Assembly (NCBI GenBank): GCA_018287875.1
Contig: JAGVVL010000027.1
Location: forward strand, 1,302,001-1,366,000
Length of the DNA stretch: 64,000 bases
From: Nigrospora sphaerica
Taxonomy: Eukaryota > Ascomycota > Sordariomycetes > Amphisphaeriales > Apiosporaceae
Direction of reading: 5' to 3'
The translations under genes and the position numbers were made by a program. Below the pieces are notes generated by a model. It was not told where the DNA came from, ran no database searches, and was given only the letters and a program-made list of their open reading frames with translations. Below are positions 44,178 through 55,596 of the stretch, piece by piece. How positions within the stretch are numbered: position 1 is the stretch's first letter; the number at the start of each line of letters is the position of its first letter.

Positions 44178-46388
44178 GGGTTGGGTTGGGGGGGCGCCGA
44201 TGGCGGCGTGGGGTCGGGCAAGGGAGACGCGAGAAACGGCAACTTGCGGAAAGCCGGGGCCGGGTCGAAACGGAAGCTCTCGGCGTTTGGTTTATGCCGA
44301 CGGGTTTCTGGAGGGGTCAAACTCAATATAATCTCTCTGTGGACGCGAGAGTGATACGGAACAGGCGTATTTATACATCACACCGCGATGACGGCCATGA
44401 AAGGCTGGGCCGTTGGCAGATCGGGTGGGGTGTTCCAGCGGTACTGGCTAGCTTGGCACTCCCGGGCGCGATCAAATGGTGTATGGGAAGGTTTGGCCCC
44501 AACAGTCAATGGAGCCAACCCCGTGGGATGGCGTGGGAGGGGGGGGGTTTGCCAGGGTGCAGGGCGAAGACCGATATCTCTCATCCGGCACGCAACAGGG
44601 CCATGCGAGCTTGCTGTGTCAGGTCGTGGAGTGAGAACCGTACTGTGCGGCGTCGAATGAGGCCGAAGTGGATTATCACAAGGCTCCGCAAACGACCCGC
44701 CGGTATTATGTCGTCAACCGAGCCAGGGCTCCCCGGAGTGGATTTTCGCTTTGTCTTTTGTCGGGTATCGACAACCTCCCCACCAAGTACCTGCCAAGTA
44801 TCCGCCAAGAATGCCGGGAACGCCAAGACGGCTAACACGGCACGCCAAAGCCGCCGCGAAAGCCTGCCGGTACATAGTATGTAGCCCGACGACATCCCTA
44901 TAGTAGGGTCCTTGCGTGTCGGACGGAGCATTAGAAGACACGGGCAATATTCGTCACACGGCGCCCTCTTGGCTGCGTCCACTTGAGACGCTACTTGGGC
45001 TACGAATATTCGATGCGTTCCGAGCCTCCCCTGGGGACCGAGGGACCAGTCCCAAGCCCCCCTCCCGAGCCCTCGTACGGACGTTCCCTTGTACCATCCA
45101 CCACCTGCTGCTCCTGCTGCTGCTCGCTGTGGCAAATCTCCGTTTCCTTGTGTTCCACTTGTTTCTTATACAAAAACCTCGATACTAACTAGAGAGGGTA
45201 AGAGGGTAGCATTGTCATGCCGCCCGAGGGGTACATGTACGGGCATGCATTTTTATCCCAACGCCTCCAGTCCCATAACCACTGGGCCGGATATCCCAAT
45301 CCACTGGACGTACCGGCCCCCTCGCCACGCCGCGCTGGCAGCCAGATTTCCTGTCTTGGGATGTCCATCCACAAACCCCCCTACCAACCGAGAGTTGTCC
45401 CGTACCCAGACTGCCAGGCGTTCCACCATCAACTTGACGGTCGTCTCCCGTGAGTTTAGCGAAACAACAGGTGTTATTCGGTCCCAGCCCCTCTCCCCGT
45501 ACCCCGTAATTAGTCGGCTTGCTGCCGGCTTGAGACAACTTGGCCTTCTCTGTCGCCAAATTTGTTTTCGGCCAAGGCACATCGAGGCGCCTCTCCTCTT
45601 TCCTCCGCGGTGTCGCAGCGACTCGTTGGCCTGGGTAATTCGGGGACAAGGCGGTCGCGAGGCGATCGTCCGCTTGGCTCTCTGCTGGGACCAGCTTGGC
45701 GACACCGGCCAAGCGAGCTGGTTCGCTCAGGTCATGATATTGGCCCTCGTCAGACCCTTGCTGAGGAAAATGGCGTACCAGCCTCTCCACCAACCGTCAC
45801 CGTCGACTACTTTCGCCGCGTGGGTATCTCCGGCATAGACCGATGATTGGCCGTCCGCTCTCGAACAGAGGTCGGTGTGTGCCAGTATCGACCTCAGGGG
45901 CTTCTTCTCGTCGGTTGCAATAGAACGCGGCGGCCTGTATGATATCAGATTCATCCTAAATTTAGACGTAAAGTCCCGCACCCGGGGTAGGAACTCACGG
46001 GGTTTATGGCGATGATACACAGTTTTGTTTCTCTGCATCCCAGCTGAGACCGACTGGCTGTTCCGAGGACTGTCAGGGCCAGCGTCATTCCAGATTTCGA
46101 CCTCATTCACCAAGCTTACCCGGACGCCGACCGACAATATAGACATCACCGTGAGCCCCACGCTCTGGGCCTCCGAATCTTCTCTCCTGTATCCAATTTC
46201 CTTCATTTTCCCCTGCGCGCTGCTCGTCATTCCTTCGTTGTGTTGCTGGCCAACAATATTGCGTTTCTATTTTTTTTCTTCTTGTTTCTTAGTTTGTTTA
46301 CCCTTCCCTTCTCCGCCTTTTCGCCCTTCATTACTTTTCGGTATCCTCCCCTCCTCCCCCCCTTCCTGCATGTCACATTGCCGCCGCC
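44178..46388. promoter_or_regulatory. Shared divergent upstream region of ENA and NHA genes
   Basis: 2.2 kb separate the start codons of the two divergent genes. No coding exon was recognised; the open frames within are overlapping and of low complexity. Both genes probably have long leaders here: a C/T-rich stretch precedes 46389 (CCGCCGCCATG start context), and G/C-rich sequence precedes 44177. The arrangement would allow common control of both export systems, which is an inference from layout alone. Confidence 0.5.
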
Positions 46389-48846
46389 ATGCCTTCCCTC
46401 GATGTTAGCGAATTGAACATTGTGATTGCGGTCCTGGGTACGTCTTTTTCCTGCGGGTATCTGCAAAGGGACTGCCCCCGTTGCAACCATTGCGACTTGG
46501 CGACGCCCGACAAGCTCACTTGGCGATTGACATCCCTTCAGGCGCTTTCATCATTCTATATGGCTTCCTCTCGGCCAAGATAAAGCAAGTATGGTTCCTG
46601 GGTGAAGCGCGTGAGTGCCCCCTACCTCCTTACCTCCTTTACCCCACATCGCACCATAGTGTTCGTTCTGTGCACAGCATCTCACCGACATTTTCCGACC
46701 ACTAGTACCCGCCGTCCTGTTCGGCATCGTTCTGGGCCCTCTGGCCGCGAAATTCCTCAATGCCGAGCGATGGGGTTCGGCCGAGCCCGGACAGCAGAAC
46801 GCCATCACCCTGGGCGTCACTCGTGTCATGATCGGTCTGCAGCTGGTCATTGCCGGGTTCCAGCTCCCCGCCAAGTATCAGCTCACGCGATGGAAGGAGA
46901 TGCTGCTGCTACTGGTGCCCGTCATGACCGTCATGTGGCTCTGCACGACGGCCTGCATCGTCGCCACCATCCCGAACCTGACCCTGCTCGCGGCCCTCGT
47001 CATCGGCTCCTGCGTAACGTGCACCGACCCCATCCTCTCGCAAGCCATCGCCAAGGGCCCGTTCGCGGACAAGTACGTCGCGCGCGACCTGCGCGAGATC
47101 ATCTCGTCCGAGGCCGGCGCCAACGACGGGTTCGGCTTCCCGTTCCTCATGCTGGCCGTGTACCTGATGCGCCACTCGGAACTGGGCGCCGACCACGTGT
47201 CGCACGGGGCCGTTGAGAAGCGCAGCGAGGAAGTCGGCAGGCTCGGCGGCGGCATCGGTATCGCGCTCGGCAACTGGGCCGTCGAGACGTGGTTGTACAT
47301 TGTTCTCATGTCCATCGCGTACGGAGCGCTGGTGGGCTGGGGTGGCGGCAAGATCGCCCGGTTTTGTCTGCGTAGGAAGTGGATCGACTCGGAGAGTTAC
47401 CTCCTCTTCCCGACGGCCATGGGGGTAAGCTGTGGATTTGGTGCCCCCCACGTCCTTCTCCGCGCGTATCCGGTCCGGACCACTGACAGGCCGCGTGGTA
47501 GTTGTTCCTTGTCGGCACCTGCGGCGCGCTCGGCACAGACGACCTGCTCGCCTGCTTCGTGGCGGGCAACGGGCTCAACTGGGATGGTCAGTTCCTCGAA
47601 GAGACGGAGAAGCGGCACGACGAGGTCAACTCGTGCGTCGACGTGCTGCTCAACTTCGGCGGCTTCATGTACATTGGCACCATCATCCCGTGGAACGAGT
47701 TCCACCAGCCCGAGCTGACGGGAATCACGTACCCACGCCTCTTCGGGCTTGGCTTCCTGGTGCTGCTATTCCGCCGGATTCCCGCAATTCTCATGTTCTA
47801 CAAGGCGATGCCAAAGGTGTGCCGCAACATCAAAGAGGCGCTCTTCATGGGCTACTTCGGCCCCATCGGCGCCGGTGCCGTCTTCTATCTCGAGCACACC
47901 CGCCATCTCTTCCCGGAGCTCGGCGAGGGCGATGAGGGCGAGACCAACTTGATTCGCGCTCTTGGTCCAGGTGAGGCTTTCAATCCCTTTTACAATCGCC
48001 GCCCGCAGACCCTTCCCTCCTCGATCCTAAATACCCACCCCCTAACTCCGTGTATCCGGCTTGGGTGGTCCCGATTGGCCTGCTTGCTTCTTCTGTTGCG
48101 TCCTCCCTTCCCCAAAGCCGCGGAGCCGCCCGCAAAGCACAGGATTGGCTGAAACCTCAGTCCCCCCCGTCTTTGTTCTTTAACTCCGCGTATCCGTCTA
48201 GAAGGTCTTTCATTGGTTGACTGGGTCTGGGCCCCTGACGCGGGATGCCCCACGGTCTATTCTGCCTTTTCCGCGTACCCGGCTGTAAAATGCCCGATTC
48301 GCTGAAAGATCCGCCCCGCTCTTTTCCCTATCAAGCTTTCTCTTCTTCACTGTTCCGTTTACCCGGCTATAAAACTTCCGATTGGTTGCTCGACATAGCC
48401 CTGACTTCCTCCTTTCCGTGTATCCGGCTGCAAGGCTGCCGATTGGTACATGATGTCTCCCCAGCCTTTATCAGCTCCACTCCCCAAACAGCATGTTACC
48501 TACGATATCGGTCTAACCTGGAACAGTGGTCTACTGGCTGGTGCTCTTTTCCATTGTTGTCCATGGCCTCTCGATACCAGCGCTCAACCTTACATACAAG
48601 TTCTACGGGGTCAAGCCCATTCAAGAAGACCCGGTCCAGATCCGGCGCCAGAGCATCTACGCGCCGAGGCCCGCCAACGCCGTGGCCAACGATTCGCAGA
48701 CCTTTGTAGCTTACAATCGATTCTCGCGGCCCATGTCAATGTACAACGAGGGCAACCTGCCAATTTGGCAGAAGGGAGGCCCCGCCGGCGGGCCCAACGA
48801 CAGCGACACGGACAGCTTCGCCGGCATCCTCGAGAAGGCCCGATAG
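46389..48846 (+). CDS. nha1: NHA1-type Na+/H+ antiporter
   Basis: Five exons (46389-46437, 46542-46610, 46706-47424, 47502-47970, 48527-48846) join in phase to 541 residues. The start MPSLDVSELNIVIAVLG is typical of fungal NHA1/SOD2 plasma-membrane antiporters. Core motifs are GIVLGPLAAK, CVTCTDPILSQ (TD pair), and ISSEAGANDGFGFPF (ND pair in the ion site). About 12 helices are followed by a short cytoplasmic tail with SIYAPRP and RFSRPMSMYNE. The family exchanges cytosolic Na+ or K+ for outside H+. The tail is short compared with yeast Nha1 but usual for filamentous fungi. The fourth intron is unusually long (556 nt) and holds tandem repeats. Confidence 0.92.
48045..48460 (+). repeat. Degenerate tandem repeat in NHA intron 4, each unit with a CCAAT box
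   Basis: Five units start near 48046, 48185, 48269, 48353 and 48414 with the phrase TCCGYGTAYCCGGCT. Each continues about 20-25 bp later with CCGATTGG or a close variant (ATTGG is CCAAT on the minus strand). Unit length varies from 59 to about 140 bp. A related pair lies in reverse orientation at about 55262-55345 upstream of the kinase gene. Confidence 0.65.
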
Positions 48847-49830
48847 TCTGTCTCGCGGGGGTGGTGGCATTCCAAGAAGCCCGTCCCGCCCCGGTCGGCC
48901 GACCTTCCTTTCAGTACTCCATCAAATCCGTGCGAACCCAGCCCGGCGGGGACGGGCAGCTACAAGATTACATGACCCAATGGACGGGTCCACGCTCTTT
49001 CCCACCTTTTAGATAGTCGGTGTCCATCGTTTTGCATCCACATACACTGCTACCGCCTAGATAGACCCAACACAGCGCAATATTACCAAGGTTCGATTTG
49101 GCTGGGCAGGCGCGAGGTCTTTGACGGGAAACACGGTGGCTGCGGTCTGACCTCAACGCGACGCCCGCCAAGACGCTAATGATGATGCCTGTCCAACACT
49201 TGATAAACCAGTATCGGTGCAGAAATTGCCCAGGCGGACGCGCGTAGGGCACCCACCCCGCCGTCAGCTCGCCCATCATGACGAACCCGTGCGGCTGTCC
49301 AGAGGGGGAGGCAGGGCGTATTCCAGGCGGCCGGCCATGCGCGCGCCATGCAACCCGGCAAATAAACTTGGTCGCCGTCATAGTGTGCTTGCCCTGCCAG
49401 AAGGCCAGGCGTTGCCCCCGTCCCCCCGTCTGGATCTGCCCCATGTAGTAAAATCGATTTTGGACCCTCTCGACCCTTTACCAGCCCTTCGCCCCGACTC
49501 TTCATCTTTTCCTGGACAAGGCGTAGCTCGTTCGATGGGTGGGCGCCGAACGAAAAACAAGCGGCGCCGATGGGCCGGGACCGTACATGACGCAGCGGGT
49601 GTCCGGAAAGGGAAAAGCGAACATACATATTGTGTCATGGCGAAGTGTCGAGCTGAGTCTCGACGCGTATTGGATACGACCTCGTCGCAAAGCTAGCACG
49701 GTAACCCAACCCCCCCCCGGGACGCCCGCCGCGTAAAGTACGTAGCACGCGCTTGTTTGGAGGTACTGGCAAACCAATAGCACGTTTTGTGTCAATTTGC
49801 TTGCGACACCTAGGGATTGACGAGCACGCC
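48847..49830. other. Intergenic region between NHA and CPA2 genes
   Basis: About 1 kb holding the 3' flank of the NHA gene and the promoter of the CPA2 gene. Open frames on both strands are unconvincing. No repeats found elsewhere in the window were recognised. Confidence 0.45.
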
Positions 49831-51396
49831 ATGGCCGGCGACTTCCTACAGTACCACGAGCCCGGGAGTAAGTTGTCATTCGTGCCCCGATACTGTCGTC
49901 CATTTCGCGACGTTTGAAACACGCTCACGCTGACGGCTCGCCAAGTTGTGTCGATTTTGATCCTCGTCTCCTTCTTCACCTTTCTCTGGCTCTCCAGCAA
50001 GATCTCACAGCGCCTCATCCACGCCAGCATAATCGGGCCCATTGCGACGGGCATCATCTACGGACCACCCCTTGCCGACATCCTACGCGAACAATGGCTT
50101 GACACGTTCCTCTACCTCGGCTTCATCGGCCTGATCCTGATCATATTCGAAGGCGGCTTGACGGCGCGGCTGGACCTGCTGCGGGCCAACTTTGGGCTGA
50201 GCGCCGCTGGGGCCGCCATCGGTGTCGTCTTGCCCATCGCCTTCAGTTATCTGATCGGCTTCCTGGCCTTTGGCTATGGCGCCGTCGAGACCTTCGTCAT
50301 GGGCGCCGCCCTCTCGACCACGAGCCTCGGCACCACCTTTGCCGTTCTGGCGGGAGCCGCCGACGTGGTCGATTTGGCCCAGACGCAAATCGGCGCTCTC
50401 CTCGTGAGCGCCGCCGTCATCGACGACGTGACGGGTCTCATCATGCTGAGCGTAATCCACGACCTCGGAAGCCTGGACGGCGGGGCCGACGTCAATCTGG
50501 GCTGGCTCATAGGGCGGCCCATTGTCGCCTCGGCCGCCATGGCCATCCTGACGCCGCTGCTGGGAAAGTTCTTGTTCGCGCCCCTTTTCCGACGGTACAT
50601 CGAGCACCACTTCGCCAAGTTAGACCACTATTCCAACATCGGGCTCATGATCCTCGTCCTCTCTGCCTTCCTGGCCATTGCGTCGTACGCCGGCACCTCG
50701 ATCCTGTTCGGCGCCTTCCTGGCCGGCGCCTTCCTGACCTACCTGCCTTCGAAGCACCCCGAGGGCCCCTTTGTCGTACTCAGCCGCGAGGAGGGCGAGC
50801 GTGAGAAGAACAAAAGCCCGACCTTCGCTCATACCTTCGAATACTACTGTCTAGATTTCCAGCAGTACGTGCTTGACCCACTGTTCTTCTCCAGCATTGG
50901 CTTCGCCATCCCTTTCCTGAGTCTTTGGGAGGGACAGGCGGTGTGGCGGGGCGTCGTGTACACGCTTGTCATGCTTGTGGGCAAGGTGCTCGTCGGCGTC
51001 GTGGTTCCCGCGTATGACTGGTGGCGCTCTTTCCGCGCAGGACGACGGCCCTCCGAAAAAACAGGCGGGGAGGAGGAGGGTCGAGCTTCCAGTAGCGAGG
51101 TCGCCTCGACTCCGGCAGGCTCTCTTAGCCGAACCCCGTCGCAAGCCGGCGCGCTTTGCACCTCTTGGGTGCCGGCGGGGCTTCTCGGCATGGCCATGGT
51201 GGCACGCGGCGAGATCGGCCTGCTCATCATTGAAATAGGCTACAACAACACGGCTTATGTGACTAAACCCGCGTTTCTGACGGCTGTGTGGGCCATTCTG
51301 CTCAACACTATCATTGGCCCTGTTGTTGTGGGACTGATTGTCAAACACAAGGGCAAGGCTCTTGCAGACGGCCCATGGGGCACCGCGAATACCTAA
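49831..51396 (+). CDS. CPA2/KefB-type cation/H+ antiporter
   Basis: Two exons (49831-49867 and 49946-51396) join in phase to 495 residues starting MAGDFLQYHEPG. The intron has a GTAAGT donor and CAAG acceptor. About 12 helices; family landmarks are ASIIGPIATGIIYGPPLA, LIIFEGGLTARLDLL, LSTTSLGTTFAVL and the Asp pair in AAVIDDVTGLIML, which marks the ion/H+ site of CPA2 exchangers. It continues with GTSILFGAFLAGAFL and the C-terminal helix group MAMVARGEIGLLIIEIGY. A Ser/Glu-rich cytoplasmic loop lies at about residues 380-415. Relatives move Na+ or K+ against H+; membrane location (plasma, vacuole or other) cannot be told. It runs toward TRK with 181 bp between stop codons. Confidence 0.9.
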
Positions 51397-51577
51397 GCAA
51401 GGGGATAGGGGAACGCGCGGGAGCTACTTCGGGTCATCGCTGTAGTGGCAACACGCGTCAAAAAAGACATCTCATTCATGACCCATTTACGTTCAGCCCC
51501 GAAGATACCCAGCCTCAACGAATAAGAAGAAAGAGTTGTGTAATTTGGTGCGTACGCTGCCTGATCGACTTCATCGC

Positions 51578-54138
51578 CTACGCCGGTTTGATTTTCATGC
51601 TTTGGCGGCCATCTTGTGTTTGTCGCGATGCTGTGCGACTCAAGGTGCTTCCATGGCCCTCCAGATTGCCTTCGTCAGGCAGCATGATCGCACGGTCGAG
51701 GGAATACGGGAGACCACGATGGCGGCCACGGATCATCATGGCACAGATCACCAGCTTGCTGAAAACGGTGAACTGGCCCGAGAGAGACGTCATAACAGAC
51801 GGGTGGCCCAAAGACAAGCCGACGTTGCCACTTCACACAGCGGTGAGCAAAAGAAACACCTTGTTGTCAGGAAGGGAGGCAAACTTACTAGGCCGAGACG
51901 ACTTCGAAGAAAACTGTGAATACCGAGAACGACTGAAAGCTGCGGTTAGCGAAGGCTTGGCCGGGGCGGACGGACAGGCGACAACGAACCGGTTCCCCGA
52001 CATCGACAATTCTTTTCGCTTCCGGTATGCAAATGCAAAAGGTCCCAAGAAAAATGTACCAGAGATCAAAGCTCAGCTGGTTCTGGACGTGCTTGAGTAT
52101 GTAGCTTGAAGCTCTGGTCTCGTCTGGCGCCTGCTGCATTTCATACACGCCCAAAGAGCGCTCCTCGTACGTATTGGAGGCGCGGATGCTGATGGCGATG
52201 GGCAGGATGGAAATGTACATCATGACGAGCAGACTGAACTGCACGGCCGGGTTGATGTTGGCCAGGTTGATGGTGGCGGTTCCAGTGTGGCGCGACGAGG
52301 CCGCCTGGAAGAGAGCCGACAGAATACGCGGACCCATCGGCAGGTCATTGACGGCGGGGTTGTCAAGGTCGAGAACGATGATGAACAAAACATCGACAAA
52401 GTTGAGCGCAACCACGATGCCAAACAGTACCCACGTGGGACGGCTCGGGAAAAGCAAGGTGTAACAGCGGCGCGGGTGGTCGAGAAGAAAGTTGAGGGCC
52501 TCTTTGACGGACGAGCGCGCCGGCACGATTTTGGACAGGATGTAGATGGTGAGCCGGAGGAAGACTGGGTAACACGTGTTGCCGGCGAAAGCCAGGAACG
52601 TCATGACCAACATCGGCCACGTCGCGTCCCGGAAGCTGATCATAGAGTCGGGCGTCAGGGTGAACCCGAGGTTGCTCACCATGGTCTGCGATGAGTAAAT
52701 CGCCCTGTAAGACTATGTGTGAGCGGACGTGCATTCAAGCCACTAATTATCACGGGAAGGAACCGATGCTCACCACCAGGTCTCGCCTTGACCATTCTCC
52801 GCCAGCCAGTCTCTATATTTGGCCGGGGCACGGTGAATCCACGGAATCAGGCAGATAGCACCAAATAGGTGTAAGCCAAAGAAGTAACCTAAAGGTTTTC
52901 CATCGTTAGAAGAAATACAAGGACCAGATGGGGAACTCCACCTCATACCGATCACGATTTTGAGAAGGACTTTCGAGGCGCGATACTCGATGCCCCCCAG
53001 CCTTTCCTCGTCTTCTGCCGTCAGATTGTAAAAACGCGAGTTCCGGCCGACCGTGACCTGCTTAGACAAGATGGGAAGTTCGTTCGGTCCGGGACGCCGG
53101 GAGACTGTGGACGTCCTTCTTTCTAGACTTTGGGACCCCAGGACAAGCACCGAGCTGGCCACGTTTTGGATCGATCGAGACGTAGTTAATATAGGGCTTT
53201 CGTGTGCCATCGAACGCCGCTGCTTCGACCCGGGCTCCGCATCGGGTTTCCCGCTTGGAATTGGCTCGATCTCATCTTCCCGCTGAGCTCGCAGCGCAAC
53301 AAGTGGCTCGCCTGCAAGTAACCCTAGTTAATAGAGCAGCGACTCAAGCTACTTGATGATCGGACTGACCATTGTCACGTTCCCGAGGGGGCGGGATGAA
53401 ATACGTCGTCTCCGGGGCCTCTGGTCCCGCGGGCTTGGAATCGGAATTGACGGAAGCGCTTTCGTCTTTCTCACAAGTGGCTGTAGTCTCTCTGTACATC
53501 TGTGAGTAAACAGGCCGCAGGCCTCGGAGTCAAGGCGGACGACAATCACTCACTTGCGAATAGTTTCTGGCTCGGGATTTGGCACCGGCTCATGGACTTG
53601 CGTTTTCACATCATCGTGACGCAGCGAGAATACGACAGCCTCGGGATCGGGTCGCAGAAGGGGCTCTGGAAGGGTCGGCTCCACATGGTCAATCTTTGCA
53701 ACGTTGGAAAGACGCATAGATGGCAACGTACTCAACGTCTTGAATTTCTTCTTGAACCAATATATGCGCACGGCTGCCACAACGATGTTGATGAACCCCA
53801 AGTTTGTGATAATCGGGATCACATATATGTAAACCTGCTGGTAGGTCTTGAGGTCTTTCACATCGACCCTGGAGCGTTATCAGCCGGGGCGGTCGGGCTT
53901 CCGCATCCTTCTCATGGCGACATACGTGTTAAGGCCTGACTCGGTCGAAGCACTTGCTCCAAAGAAGTACGCATCGATTGCGGACACATTGCCGAATGGG
54001 TAGATGACGATGAGACCAAGAATGCTGCAGAATATGATCCAAGCATCTGGAAGGGACAAACGGTTAGATGCAAAGATGGATCGATAGGTATACGCTCTCA
54101 CAATGTAATGTTATGAAGTTTAATCGCTCTTTCCACAT
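51578..54138 (-). CDS. trk1: TRK-type potassium transporter
   Basis: Nine exons join in phase to 694 residues: 54138-54102, 54046-53926, 53868-53554, 53491-53370, 53311-52949, 52888-52774, 52704-51990, 51932-51889 and 51830-51578. The TrkH/KtrB fold is clear: LNFITLHY, FFGASASTESGLNTVDVKDL (first filter loop), YVIPIITNLGFINI; later FSSQT-like SSQTMVSNLGFTLTPDSM, FAGNTCYPVFLRL; then HTGTATINLANINPAVQ, LSFDLWYIFLGTF, VFFEVVSAYGNVGLS (fourth filter loop, across an exon boundary) and MMIRGRHRGLPYSLDRAIMLP. A long charged cytoplasmic loop (about 120-310) separates the first two repeats, as in yeast Trk1. It imports K+ across the plasma membrane. Exon 4 acceptor and the 44-nt exon 8 are the least certain edges. 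Confidence 0.92.
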
Positions 54139-55596
54139 GGCCGCAACGCCACTGCTCGACGCAAAAGAACCGCGGGCACAGACACGGCAGTATCAAAGAA
54201 ACGGCGGTTATGTAAGTCGCGTATATGTCAAGACGGGCAAAATGTCAAGTGTACATTGTCTGTGGTGAGAAAGGGGGACGGAGAGAGTAGATATGGCCGC
54301 GCGTGTAACCTTCTCGGAGAGATGCCCTCACTCGGGGCCTTCGTACCGAGTCTCACCCGCTCTACGCGCGGTGGAGGAATAAATCGCTCACGCGGCGAAG
54401 GAAAACCGCCTCCTCCCAGAATAGAATGCAGGCCATTGGTTCGGGATGGTCCTGTAGCTGAGGCTGGCCAATCCGCGGCGTTCTTGGCCTGGCCAAACGA
54501 GGGCGCCGCAATTTGCTGTGACGGGGTTTCATGGTTGGGAGGCCAGCTAGGATCGGCGCTGGCCTGGTACAGGGGCGGCCAGGAAAGACGACATGAGTCG
54601 ATGGGGTGAAGGTCGCCCGTTTTTTGGGATCGCACGTGAAAAATCTCATGCGAGGGGACCACCAGGGATCTTCCAAGAAGGGCGCTGCCCAGAGACCACA
54701 GGCTTTGCTCGTAGAAGCCCGCTGTACCTGATAATGTTGGGAGTCTCATACAGTCCGAGTACTACACAGTACGAACGCGTTGTACACTGAGCAAATTCAC
54801 GCCCTTGACATACAGTAGTTACCCTAGCAGGTGGATACCCTCATACTGGATACTCGCTGTTGAAGGGATAGAAATCTCGTGCCGCAGATATTTTTGGTGG
54901 CCCACTGGATGACTGCATACTGGGTGAGGAACCCCCTCAATTATCCAGTCGCAAGAGGCTCTCGGCAAACATGTGCAGCAGCGCGAACCCGTGCGGCATC
55001 GCCAGCGCCGGCATCGCCGCCACGTGAGCGGGTAGATAAGCGAGCGCGCACGCGTCTCGCGATGGCTTAACCTGCAGTGCATTAATTGCGACAATTCTGG
55101 CGTACGGACTGGTACGTGGGTCCCCAGCAAAATTTGGTCAACAAGTGCATATTCGCTACTAACTGAATAAAAATTGCTGCCGGCATCGTATCCAGTAACT
55201 AGGGTGAATACTGTACGGGGCGGAGGGGCATCCCCACATTCCCAGCACTACTGCGGCTCACCGACGGCAGCCAATCGTTTCTCCTGCAGCCGGATACGCG
55301 GAATGCCCACTCAGACATGCATCCGTGTATCCGTAGGAGGCCAATCAGCTGCAAGCCGCGTCTCGGGGCAACAGCACCTTGTGTTCCTACACGGAAACGC
55401 AACTGGTCAGCTCTTGGCCAGGTCGGAGAGCAATGAAGATGTGGGCAACAGCACCAAACCCCAATCATGGAGCTTGTCGACGATGAGTTTCTCTCCGGCT
55501 GAGAGACGAACCTTTGTCGCGTTCCTCGTTGAAGGCTCGATCGAGTATGACGGAGAGGCCACTTCCATCGATTCAACTCGTCTTCGCAGCTGAATA
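54139..55596. promoter_or_regulatory. Divergent upstream region of TRK and HAL-like kinase genes
   Basis: 1.46 kb between the two divergent start codons. No independent gene was recognised. The right part contains a reverse copy pair of the GTATCCGG/ATTGG motif found in NHA intron 4 (about 55262-55345). A plus-strand open stretch at 55464-55578 (MSFSPAERRTF) directly precedes the kinase and could be an upstream exon or upstream open frame. Confidence 0.45.

Noticed and set aside
45089..45838. 249-codon frame between the ENA and NHA genes
   Set aside because: Several overlapping frames of similar length lie on both strands here, composition is Pro/Arg/Ser-rich, and there is no homology; more likely leader or promoter sequence.
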